From Oscillospiraceae bacterium (lineage in GTDB: Bacteria > Bacillota > Clostridia > Oscillospirales > Acutalibacteraceae), in contig WRBQ01000019.1 of NCBI GenBank assembly GCA_009784445.1, forward strand, positions 1 to 35,911: DNA of 35,911 nt, in the 5' to 3' direction. Each line of letters begins with the position of its first letter. The first letter of the stretch is position 1. This document shows, in pieces, positions 14,251-21,336 of the stretch. The translations under genes and the position numbers were made by a program. The notes beneath the pieces were generated by a model. The model was not told the DNA's origin and made no database searches. It saw only the letters and a program-made list of their open reading frames with translations.

Positions 14251-14300
14251 GTTGAACCCTCCTGTAAGCATATGTTGTGTAAAAGTTGCAAAAAAAAACC

Positions 14301-14329
14301 TTGCAATTGCCGCGAGAATGTGATACAAT
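14301..14329 (+). promoter_or_regulatory. Sigma-A type promoter of the lipoprotein cluster
   Basis: TTGCAA (14301-14306), a 17-bp spacer and TACAAT (14324-14329). Predicted start near 14336, leader about 30 nt with the SD GGAGGAG. Confidence 0.7.
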
Positions 14330-14365
14330 AGCCATATCATTGACATTTTGGGGAGGAGATTCCAC

Positions 14366-15349
14366 ATGAAGAAAGTCCTTGCGCTCATTGCTGCCATTGC
14401 CATGCTGTTTAGCCTTGGCATTGTGCTCACCGCTTGTGGCGGCAACAACGGCGAAAACGGCTATCCCGAGTATCCCACCGAGTACAACGACAACGACGAC
14501 CGCGCTGCCTGCTGTGCAGACGAATGCGAATGCCCCTACTACCCGTACTGCGAAGAAGACTGCGACTGTGCAAACGTTGACGAAAACGAGAATGAAAACG
14601 ATAACGACAACGATGTGCTTGCAGCCGACGCCGACCCTGCAAACGATAATGACAACGATGACCCGGTTGATCCGTTGCTGCCGCCTGCCAACCTGCACCA
14701 GCTTGGCCGCAATGAGCAAATTGCCTTTGTGAACACGGCACTGAACCGCGTGCGTGACGAACAACCCGGCTTTTTCCGCAGACAGCGCCTGCAAATGAGT
14801 GACATCAATCTTGCTGGTGGCGTGATTGTGCGTAACCTAGGTACGCCCGTGGTAAACTTTGTGGTTGGAATGCTGATGGACGGCGACTGGTATGAAAGAA
14901 CCTTTGCACCCGGCAGCAACTTGCAAACTGAGTTTTTTGCGGACACCGCCAGATTTGATATTCGTCCAGCTGATGTGGCCAACATGACTGTGACACCTGC
15001 CGGCAACGGCGGATTCACCATCACTGTGCGTGCACGTGAAGAAGTGAACCCTGCCCCGCGCAACAGCGCCAATGGTCGTATGCACCAAATTATGACGCGC
15101 GACGAAGTGCTTGCCGAAATTTTGGATGTAAGTGCTGCTATCCGCACGGATATCTCTGAAGCCTCGCTGCGCTATCATGGCGGACACATTACCTTTACGG
15201 TGAATGCACAAGGCCAAATTACGGCAGCCAATGGCGGCTTTAACGTGGCGGCACGCACTGGGCAAGTGAATTTGGGCCCCGTTACTGTGGATTATATGAC
15301 TGCCGCACAAGTAACTGAATTCCACTTCACCAATTTTGTTTGGCGCTAA
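14366..15349 (+). CDS. Cluster lipoprotein 1, acidic cysteine-rich linker, function unknown
   Basis: 327 residues. Type II signal peptide MKKVLALIAAIAMLFSLGIV with lipobox LTAC (Cys about 24), so it should be lipid-anchored on the outer face of the membrane. Then comes a long, extremely acidic low-complexity linker (about 25-105) that holds eight cysteines in CC, CEC, CEEDCDC clusters and runs of Asn-Asp. The folded part begins LLPPANLHQLGRNEQIAF, then VRDEQPGFFRRQRLQM, ITVRAREEVNP, RYHGGHITFTVNAQGQI and ends FHFTNFVWR. The same motifs occur in the next two genes and more distantly in a fourth. ATG 14366 has a strong SD (GGAGGAG). I do not recognise a named family. The cysteine cluster could bind metal or form disulfides. 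Confidence 0.85.
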   Translation: MKKVLALIAAIAMLFSLGIVLTACGGNNGENGYPEYPTEYNDNDDRAACCADECECPYYPYCEEDCDCANVDENENENDNDNDVLAADADPANDNDNDDPVDPLLPPANLHQLGRNEQIAFVNTALNRVRDEQPGFFRRQRLQMSDINLAGGVIVRNLGTPVVNFVVGMLMDGDWYERTFAPGSNLQTEFFADTARFDIRPADVANMTVTPAGNGGFTITVRAREEVNPAPRNSANGRMHQIMTRDEVLAEILDVSAAIRTDISEASLRYHGGHITFTVNAQGQITAANGGFNVAARTGQVNLGPVTVDYMTAAQVTEFHFTNFVWR

Positions 15350-15392
15350 CCCCTTTTGATTTGTTAACCATATTTTAGGAGGAGAAAACCAC

Positions 15393-16319
15393 ATGAAGAA
15401 AGTTCTTGCGCTCATCGCTGCCATTGCCATGCTGTTTAGCCTTGGTGCTGTGCTCACCGCCTGCAACCGCAACAACAATGACAACGACAACGACTACACC
15501 GAGTACACCACAGAAGAGTACACCACCGAGTACGAAGAAGAAACCACCGAAGCTAACGACGAAACCACCGAAGCCAATGGCGAAACCACCACGGCTGCAG
15601 CAGCCACAACAGACGACAACGACAACGAAGACGTTGACCCCTATCTGCCGCCGGCAAACCTCAATACACTGAGCCAGGCACAACAGCTGGAATACTTCAA
15701 CCGCGTGGTGAACCGCGTGAACCGCGAACGCCCCGGCCACACCCAAGTGCAAGTGTTGCGCATTGAAAGCCTTGACTTCACCGGACTAGTTGGCGCGGCA
15801 CCCATCCAAGCCATCATCAATACTATTGTGAACAACCTGATGCCTGGAGACCCCGAAACTCGCGTGCGCACACCTGGCCAAGACACACAGTATTATTGGA
15901 TGAGCAACTCGCCCAACTTTGGCTCCAACCTGCGCACGCAAGACATCACACGCATTACCTCAACCCGCCAAGGCAACAACTGGCGCATTGAAGTGCGTGT
16001 GCGCGACGAAGTTAACCCGCAGCACTTTGTGAGCTCGCACGGCCGTATTTCTTCCATCCAAACGCGTGAGCAAATTGTTGCTGCCATCATGGATGATGCA
16101 CCCGTGAGCGGTGACCCCAACAATGCAACCGTACGTTATCAAAACGGATTCGCTTGGGTGGTGGTGAACCCACAAGGGCAAATTATTGAAGCAGCTAACG
16201 GCTTTGACGTGAATGCGCAAATTAATGGCGCCCGCATTGGCGGCGGCGTAATTGGCGTGAACACCGACGTGACGGCCCACCAAACCAGCCGCTGGACTTA
16301 CAACAACTTCCGCTGGTAA
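15393..16319 (+). CDS. Cluster lipoprotein 2, Thr/Glu-rich linker, function unknown
   Basis: 308 residues. The signal peptide and lipobox (MKKVLALIAAIAMLF, VLTAC) are almost identical to cluster lipoprotein 1, also at DNA level, whereas the mature part is diverged. A linker of Thr, Glu and Asp (about 26-80, repeats such as TTEEYTTEY and TTEANDETTEANGETT) spans the distance to the domain: YLPPANLNTLSQAQQLEYF, VNRERPGHTQVQVLRI, WRIEVRVRDEVNPQ, GRISSIQTREQIVAAI, NPQGQIIEAANGFDV, and the end YNNFRW. It starts 43 bp after gene 1 with SD GGAGGAG and is probably in the same transcript. The wall-spanning linker suggests the domain reaches beyond or into the cell wall. Function unknown. Confidence 0.85.
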   Translation: MKKVLALIAAIAMLFSLGAVLTACNRNNNDNDNDYTEYTTEEYTTEYEEETTEANDETTEANGETTTAAAATTDDNDNEDVDPYLPPANLNTLSQAQQLEYFNRVVNRVNRERPGHTQVQVLRIESLDFTGLVGAAPIQAIINTIVNNLMPGDPETRVRTPGQDTQYYWMSNSPNFGSNLRTQDITRITSTRQGNNWRIEVRVRDEVNPQHFVSSHGRISSIQTREQIVAAIMDDAPVSGDPNNATVRYQNGFAWVVVNPQGQIIEAANGFDVNAQINGARIGGGVIGVNTDVTAHQTSRWTYNNFRW

Positions 16320-16351
16320 CTTTTTGAACCTGCGCACAACAGCATAAGCCA

Positions 16352-16386
16352 CCTCCGGTGTGTTACACTAAACGCACCGGAGGTTT
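16352..16386 (+). promoter_or_regulatory. Hairpin that includes the SD of cluster lipoprotein 3
   Basis: Stem CCTCCGGTG (16352-16360) pairs with CACCGGAGG (16375-16383), nine bp, with a 14-nt loop. The 3' arm contains the GGAGG used by the gene starting at 16387/16390. The TTT that follows is too short for a clear terminator, so occlusion of the ribosome binding site or transcript end protection are both possible. Confidence 0.6.
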
Positions 16387-17238
16387 ATGATGAAAAAAAT
16401 ACTGTTACCCTTAGCTATCTTGACGGCAGCGGTATTGTTCACCGGCTGCCGCGCACAGCCCGCGCATGACATTCCCGCCGCGGGCTACACCACGCAAATT
16501 GCCACCACGCAAGACGAAACCATTACCCTGCCCGAAGAGGCTACCGAGCAGGCGCAGGCCACTACCCTGCCTGCTGAGGCATTGCCGCCCATTGACACCA
16601 GTGCCCTGCCGGATAACCTGCATGAGCTAAGCGAAGCCGCGCAGCTGCATGTGTTCAATCAAGCGGCCAACGATGTGCGACTTGAACGCCCGGCGTTTTC
16701 GCGCCGCAGCCGCATGGTGATGGGACGTGTGAGTGCCACCGGCATGGCAGGCCTTGCCATGCCTGCGCTCAACCCGATTTTGCAGCAACAACTCCCCCCT
16801 GCCGAGTGGGTGACCACGCGCATCAGTCGCGGGCAAAACAACGCTGGAGAATTTTTCTCGGCCGGCACCAATGCCTCGGAGCTGACGATGGATGACATCG
16901 AGGCCATTGAAACCGTGCGCAGCGGCCAAGGCTGGGTGATTACCGTGCATGTGCGCGAAGAACGCAACGATCGTGTGCAGGTGACGATGACGCCCCAGCA
17001 GGTGATTGACCAAACCCTTGGCGGCGTGGAATTTGTGCAAGTGAGTGCCCAAAACACCAGCCTGCGCCACCATGGCGGCTTTGCTACCATTATGCTCAAC
17101 GAGCAAGGCCAAGTGATGGAAGCGCGCAGCGGCTTTGTGGTTTCTGCACAGGCACGTGATGTTGTGCTTGGCCCAATGCGCGCTGACGCCGCGCTTTCCT
17201 ACACCGTGCGGCACTACTACACCAACTTTGATTGGTAA
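16387..17238 (+). CDS. Cluster lipoprotein 3, function unknown
   Basis: 283 residues from ATG 16387, or 282 from the adjacent ATG 16390, which has a better SD distance (GGAGG at 16379-16383). Type II signal peptide with lipobox FTGC (Cys about 21), a Thr/Glu/Gln/Ala-rich linker (about 25-75) and the same domain as its neighbours: LPDNLHELSEAAQLHVF, VRLERPAFSRRSRMVM, ELTMDDIEAIETV, WVITVHVREERN, RHHGGFATIMLNEQGQV and the end HYYTNFDW. It is less like genes 1 and 2 in its signal peptide, so it is an older paralogue. It has its own hairpin upstream. No enzymatic motif is visible. Confidence 0.84.
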   Translation: MMKKILLPLAILTAAVLFTGCRAQPAHDIPAAGYTTQIATTQDETITLPEEATEQAQATTLPAEALPPIDTSALPDNLHELSEAAQLHVFNQAANDVRLERPAFSRRSRMVMGRVSATGMAGLAMPALNPILQQQLPPAEWVTTRISRGQNNAGEFFSAGTNASELTMDDIEAIETVRSGQGWVITVHVREERNDRVQVTMTPQQVIDQTLGGVEFVQVSAQNTSLRHHGGFATIMLNEQGQVMEARSGFVVSAQARDVVLGPMRADAALSYTVRHYYTNFDW

Positions 17239-17347
17239 GCTGCGCTGTTAAAATAGAAAAATTAGGGTGAGGAATTCTCGCATGTGCTGCGACAAATAAG
17301 ATGGTAAGGGTTAAACAAATCTTAATGACGAAAGCGAGAAAACTGCC

Positions 17348-18043
17348 ATGCTTCAATCTATTATTGCCATTGTGATGACCATTGTGTCGCTGTTTAGCAA
17401 CTGGGGACACATGATTATGCCGTGGTCACAGCCCACCAACGTGGTGACCGACCCCGCACAAGTGCTTGCGATTTATCGCAACATTGCCAACGCAAACCGC
17501 GACCTTGATCTGCGCCGCGTGATGAACGTGACCGAATACCCGGCCATTGTGCCCAACAACCTGCGTCAGATTATCGACCTAGCACTGTTGGCTGATGGCG
17601 ACAACAGCACTGGCCTGCCCGGCAACCCTGCGGCTATCACTCCCGCTGATTTGGTGAGTGCCCGCGCCGAAACCCACAACAATGGCCGCACCTTGGTGGT
17701 CACTCTTGTGCCGCGCGCGCAAGTGGATGGCATCACCGGCGGTGCCAATGACGGCTCGGTTGGCCGCACCATTGGTGTGCTGGGTGCACAGATCACGGAT
17801 ATCCTCAACGCCATTTTCAACGGCATACCCGTGTTAGGGCCTGTGATTGGCGTGTTGGGCACCGCCGCCGTGCAAGTGCGCTATGAAAATCCGCGCGTGC
17901 AATTGCGCGTGGACGCCCAAACGCTGCAAATCATCAGTGCGGACTTTAGCTATGACATGACGATTGTTGTGCCTTTGGTGGAGTTTTTCACCAGCGATTT
18001 CCGCATTGCGGCCACCTATCGCCGCACCACGAACTTTATCTAA
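17348..18043 (+). CDS. Membrane-anchored or secreted relative of the cluster lipoproteins
   Basis: 231 residues, starting MLQSIIAIVMTIVSLFSNWG, a hydrophobic leader without a lipobox cysteine. It keeps the layout of the three preceding lipoproteins in a degenerate form: VLAIYRNIANANRDLDLRRV near the start, TPADLVSARAETHNNGRTLV in the middle, and near the end VRYENPRVQLRVDAQTLQI, then a predicted strand-rich tail ending TTNFI. A glycine- and hydrophobic-rich stretch (about 139-176, with LNAIFNGIPVLGPVIGVLG) could touch a membrane. The SD is weak (GAAAGCGAG region). A terminator follows at 18061. The 109-bp gap before it shows nothing convincing. Function unknown. Confidence 0.75.
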   Translation: MLQSIIAIVMTIVSLFSNWGHMIMPWSQPTNVVTDPAQVLAIYRNIANANRDLDLRRVMNVTEYPAIVPNNLRQIIDLALLADGDNSTGLPGNPAAITPADLVSARAETHNNGRTLVVTLVPRAQVDGITGGANDGSVGRTIGVLGAQITDILNAIFNGIPVLGPVIGVLGTAAVQVRYENPRVQLRVDAQTLQIISADFSYDMTIVVPLVEFFTSDFRIAATYRRTTNFI

Positions 18044-18060
18044 ATTCGCAATAAAAATTA

Positions 18061-18093
18061 CACCCTCTGCTGCGGCGGAGGGTGATTTTTCTT
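18061..18093 (+). terminator. Intrinsic terminator of the lipoprotein cluster
   Basis: Stem CACCCTC (18061-18067) with GAGGGTG (18078-18084), extended inward by a G-U and two G-C pairs around a TGCG loop, followed by ATTTTTCTT. It ends the cluster just before the addB promoter. Confidence 0.85.
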
Positions 18094-18120
18094 GCGCTTT
18101 TTTGGGATATGGTGTATAAT
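18092..18120 (+). promoter_or_regulatory. Sigma-A type promoter of addBA
   Basis: TTGCGC (18092-18097), a 17-bp spacer and a perfect TATAAT (18115-18120). The -35 box overlaps the T tract of the terminator. The leader contains a REP-like palindrome. Confidence 0.75.
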
Positions 18121-18134
18121 GGAGATGAAGCTTC

Positions 18135-18158
18135 GGGCGGATTTGCATCCGCCCCTAC
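18135..18158 (-). repeat. REP-like palindrome, copy 4 (in the addB leader)
   Basis: Stem GGGCGGAT (18135-18142), loop TTGC, stem ATCCGCCC (18147-18154), then CTAC (18155-18158). The next bases AGGGGG act as the addB SD, so the element directly abuts the ribosome binding site. Confidence 0.85.
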
Positions 18159-18168
18159 AGGGGGATTT

Positions 18169-21100
18169 ATGTTGCAGTTTATTCTAGGACAGGCTGGCAC
18201 GGGCAAAACAACATATTTACATGAGTTGCTGCGGGAATTTGTGCAGGCGGGGCGACGTGATGTCATCTTGCTGGTGCCCGAGCAGGATTCGTTCAACCAT
18301 GAGCGTGCGCTGCTGGCGCTGCTTGGCCCGCGTGATGCCCAAGCCGTTGAAGTGCTAAGCTTCACTCGCCTAGCAGACAGTTTGTTTCGCACATGCGGTG
18401 GGCGTGGTGGCCGGGTGAGCCTGACCGAAGCCCAGCGAACCATTGCTATGCACTTGGCTTTGGATGCCGTGCGTGATAAGTTGGAGATGTTCGCCAAAGC
18501 CAACGAGCGCATGCTGCCGGGATTGCTGCGCTTGCGCAGCGAACTGAGCATGGCTGGCACCACGCCGCAGGAGTTTTATACAGCTGCGCTGCGGCTTAAC
18601 CAGCCGAAACTGCGCGAGTTGGGCGAAATCATGCAGGCTTATGATGCCGTGCTGCACACGCAGTTCGGCGGGCATTGTGATGCTTTGCAGGGCTTGCTGG
18701 AGGCACTGGATATGCCCGAAGGTCGTGCATTTTTGCAGGGCCGCGTGGTGGCCATTGACTCATTCATGGGCTTTACGCCGCAGGAATTACGCGTGTTGCA
18801 GCGAGTGATTGAGCACAGCGAAGCGACTTACGTGACGCTTTGCCACGACAAAGATGATGATACATTTGAACATACACAGCGTACTTTTGGCGAATTGCGC
18901 ATGCTGGCGCAACAAGCTGGGGTTAGCGTAAAAGTGCCCGTCACTTGTGAAACAGCGCACCGGGAATTGCGTGAAGATATGATTCGCATGACGGTTTGTG
19001 AGGATGTGGAAGCGGAGTGCTCCCTTGTTGCTGCACAAGTGAAGGCGTTGCTGCGTGAGGGCTTGCGCTGCCGGGATATTGCCATTGTGGCCCGCAACGG
19101 CGACAGCTATGAACAGTCGATGTTTGCGGCGCTGCGCCGCGCAGGCGTGCCGCTGTTTGAGGATCGCCGTCAGCCGGTGGCAGCTCAACCGCTGATGCGC
19201 ATGGTGGCCGCAGCGTTAGAAATTGCGCAGCATGGCTTCAGCGCCGATGCGGCGATGCGCTGGCTGAAGACTGGGCTGACTCAACTGGATGATGAAGAAA
19301 TCGCGCTGCTGGAGGAGTATGCGCTGCTGTGGCGGGTGCAGGGCAATCGCTGGCTGGATGAGTGGACAGCTCACCCCAAAGGTCTTGGGCAGCCGGAAAA
19401 TGAGCACAGTGATTCGCTGCTGAACAAGCTCAACTATTTGCGTGAGCTGGCGGTTGTGCCCTTGCAGGCGTTTCGTGAAAGTCTGCGGGATTGCACAGGT
19501 TTGGCTGCCGCGCAGGCTATGGACAAGCTGCTGCAAGACGCGCATATTCCCGTTGGGCTGAAGAAGCTGCGTGCTACCCTGCCGTCGCCGCAAGCGCAGG
19601 AGCTGCTGCGCATTTGGGAGTTGCTGATGGCTTTGCTGGATCAGTTGGCGGAGGGCTTGGCTGATCAACCGGTGAGTGCTGCGCAATTCTGTGGGCTGTT
19701 TGGGTTGATTTTGCAGCAGCAAACCCTAGGACAGTTGCCGCAAAGCCTAGATGCTGTCACGTTTGGTTCAGCCGAACGTGTGCGCTTGAATTCCCCGCGG
19801 GCGGTGTTTGTACTGGGGATGAACGAGGGCGTGTTTCCGCAGTTGCCGGCAAAAAATAGCTTGGTGAGCGACCGCGAGCGTGCGGCACTCACTGAGCTGG
19901 GGCTGCACATGCAAGACACCGCGCCGCAACAACTTGCCATGGAACGCATGGTGGTGTATCGAACATTGACGGCTGCGCGAGAGCAGTTGCATATTAGCTG
20001 GGCGTTGCGCACCAGCAGCGGCGACGAACTGGCGCCCTCCCTGGTGCTGCGGCAGCTGCGTGAACAATTCCCCGGCGTGCAGGTGCAGGATGCTGCGTTT
20101 TTGCCACCGGAGGATAAACTGCATGGCCACAGCGCGGCCTTTGCGCTGCTGTGCGAGGAACAACCCAAGCAAACTGCGCTATATGCCGCGCTACGAGATT
20201 ATTTCAGCCAACACGAGCACTTCGCGCCGCGCTTGGCGGCACTGCAGCGCACGGTGTGCGAACAGCCTGATACCCTGCGCATTGCTGATGCGTCAACGGC
20301 TACAGCGCTATTTGCCGGGGTGAATTATCTGTCGCCGTCGCGGGTGGAAAGCTATGCACGCTGCCCCTTTGCGTATTACTGCCAGTACGGCCTGAAGGCC
20401 ACGGCGCGCAACAGCGTGGACTACAATCCCCTGCTGCGTGGTGATATTTTGCATTGGCTGTTTGAGCGACTGTTTACGCAGCACAGTTGCGAGGATTTGC
20501 TTGCCATGACCGCTGAACAACGCGCCGCGCTTGTGAATGCCGAGCTGGATGACTACGCTGCCGAGCATTTTCCGGCAGAATTGCCTGCGCGGGTGACGTA
20601 TTTGTTCAACCGACTGCGTGGCATTGCGGCAAGTGTGTTTGAGCGCATGGTGCTGCAATTCCGTGACAGTGCGTTTCGGCCAGCAGCATGTGAACTCAGG
20701 ATAGCACCGGACAGCGCGATGCAACCCTATCGCATGCAGTTGAGCGACGGCAGCAGCAGCTTGCGCCTTGGTGGCACCGCTGACCGCGTGGATTGCGCAG
20801 AGTTTAATGGTCAACGCGTGTTTCGTGTGGTGGACTATAAAACCGGCAGCCGTAAATTCAACCTAGGCGAGATTTCGCAGGGCTTGGGGCTGCAACTGCC
20901 AGTGTATCTGCTTGCGCTGCAACAAAATGGCTACGAAAACGCGCAGCCTGCCGGGGTGATGATTCAGCCGGCCAAAGACCCGCCGCTGAACGCCGCAAAG
21001 CGCGACCGCAGCGCCGAAGAAGTTGCTCGCGAGAAATTCACGCAGGGCAAACCGGATGGCTTTGTGATACAGGGCGAGGAAAACCCGCACAAGCTGCCGG

Positions 21101-21336
21101 TGATGTCACAAGACGACTGGGCGCGTGTGCAGCGGGAAATTCACCGGGTGTTGGATGGCATTGTGCACAGCTTGCGCCAAGGCGAGATTCCCGCGCTGCC
21201 GATAGAAAGCGCTTGTGAGTGGTGTGATTACCAAGCCGTGTGTGGGCGCGAAAGCGATGGTGCGACCAAAGAAATACCCAGTGCAAAGTTTGAGCAAACA
21301 CTTGCGCAGCTACAGGAGGTGCATGATGGCGTTTAA
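18169..21336 (+). CDS. addB: ATP-dependent helicase/nuclease subunit B (AddB)
   Basis: 1055 residues. AddAB is the Gram-positive counterpart of RecBCD: it processes double-strand breaks and produces 3' tails at Chi-like sites. AddB has a UvrD-like fold with Walker A GQAGTGKTTY at about 7-16, mostly without helicase function, and a C-terminal nuclease with VVDYKTG (Asp889, Lys891). The four iron-sulfur cysteines are visible: Cys732 in YARCPF and Cys1016, Cys1019, Cys1025 (C-x2-C-x5-C), which marks it as AddB rather than RexB. ATG 18169 is preceded by AGGGGG; 29 further upstream codons overlap the promoter and a palindrome and are not coding. It overlaps addA by 11 bp. Confidence 0.95.
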   Translation: MLQFILGQAGTGKTTYLHELLREFVQAGRRDVILLVPEQDSFNHERALLALLGPRDAQAVEVLSFTRLADSLFRTCGGRGGRVSLTEAQRTIAMHLALDAVRDKLEMFAKANERMLPGLLRLRSELSMAGTTPQEFYTAALRLNQPKLRELGEIMQAYDAVLHTQFGGHCDALQGLLEALDMPEGRAFLQGRVVAIDSFMGFTPQELRVLQRVIEHSEATYVTLCHDKDDDTFEHTQRTFGELRMLAQQAGVSVKVPVTCETAHRELREDMIRMTVCEDVEAECSLVAAQVKALLREGLRCRDIAIVARNGDSYEQSMFAALRRAGVPLFEDRRQPVAAQPLMRMVAAALEIAQHGFSADAAMRWLKTGLTQLDDEEIALLEEYALLWRVQGNRWLDEWTAHPKGLGQPENEHSDSLLNKLNYLRELAVVPLQAFRESLRDCTGLAAAQAMDKLLQDAHIPVGLKKLRATLPSPQAQELLRIWELLMALLDQLAEGLADQPVSAAQFCGLFGLILQQQTLGQLPQSLDAVTFGSAERVRLNSPRAVFVLGMNEGVFPQLPAKNSLVSDRERAALTELGLHMQDTAPQQLAMERMVVYRTLTAAREQLHISWALRTSSGDELAPSLVLRQLREQFPGVQVQDAAFLPPEDKLHGHSAAFALLCEEQPKQTALYAALRDYFSQHEHFAPRLAALQRTVCEQPDTLRIADASTATALFAGVNYLSPSRVESYARCPFAYYCQYGLKATARNSVDYNPLLRGDILHWLFERLFTQHSCEDLLAMTAEQRAALVNAELDDYAAEHFPAELPARVTYLFNRLRGIAASVFERMVLQFRDSAFRPAACELRIAPDSAMQPYRMQLSDGSSSLRLGGTADRVDCAEFNGQRVFRVVDYKTGSRKFNLGEISQGLGLQLPVYLLALQQNGYENAQPAGVMIQPAKDPPLNAAKRDRSAEEVAREKFTQGKPDGFVIQGEENPHKLPVMSQDDWARVQREIHRVLDGIVHSLRQGEIPALPIESACEWCDYQAVCGRESDGATKEIPSAKFEQTLAQLQEVHDGV

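Noticed and set aside
14251-14300. Forespore (sigma-F/G) promoter ahead of gpr
   Set aside because: A CATATG-like element is present but no matching -35 at proper spacing; too weak to call.
17239-17347. Structured RNA or promoter before the fourth cluster gene
   Set aside because: Only a short GAGGAATTCTC palindrome and AT-rich patches are visible; no consensus promoter or convincing fold.
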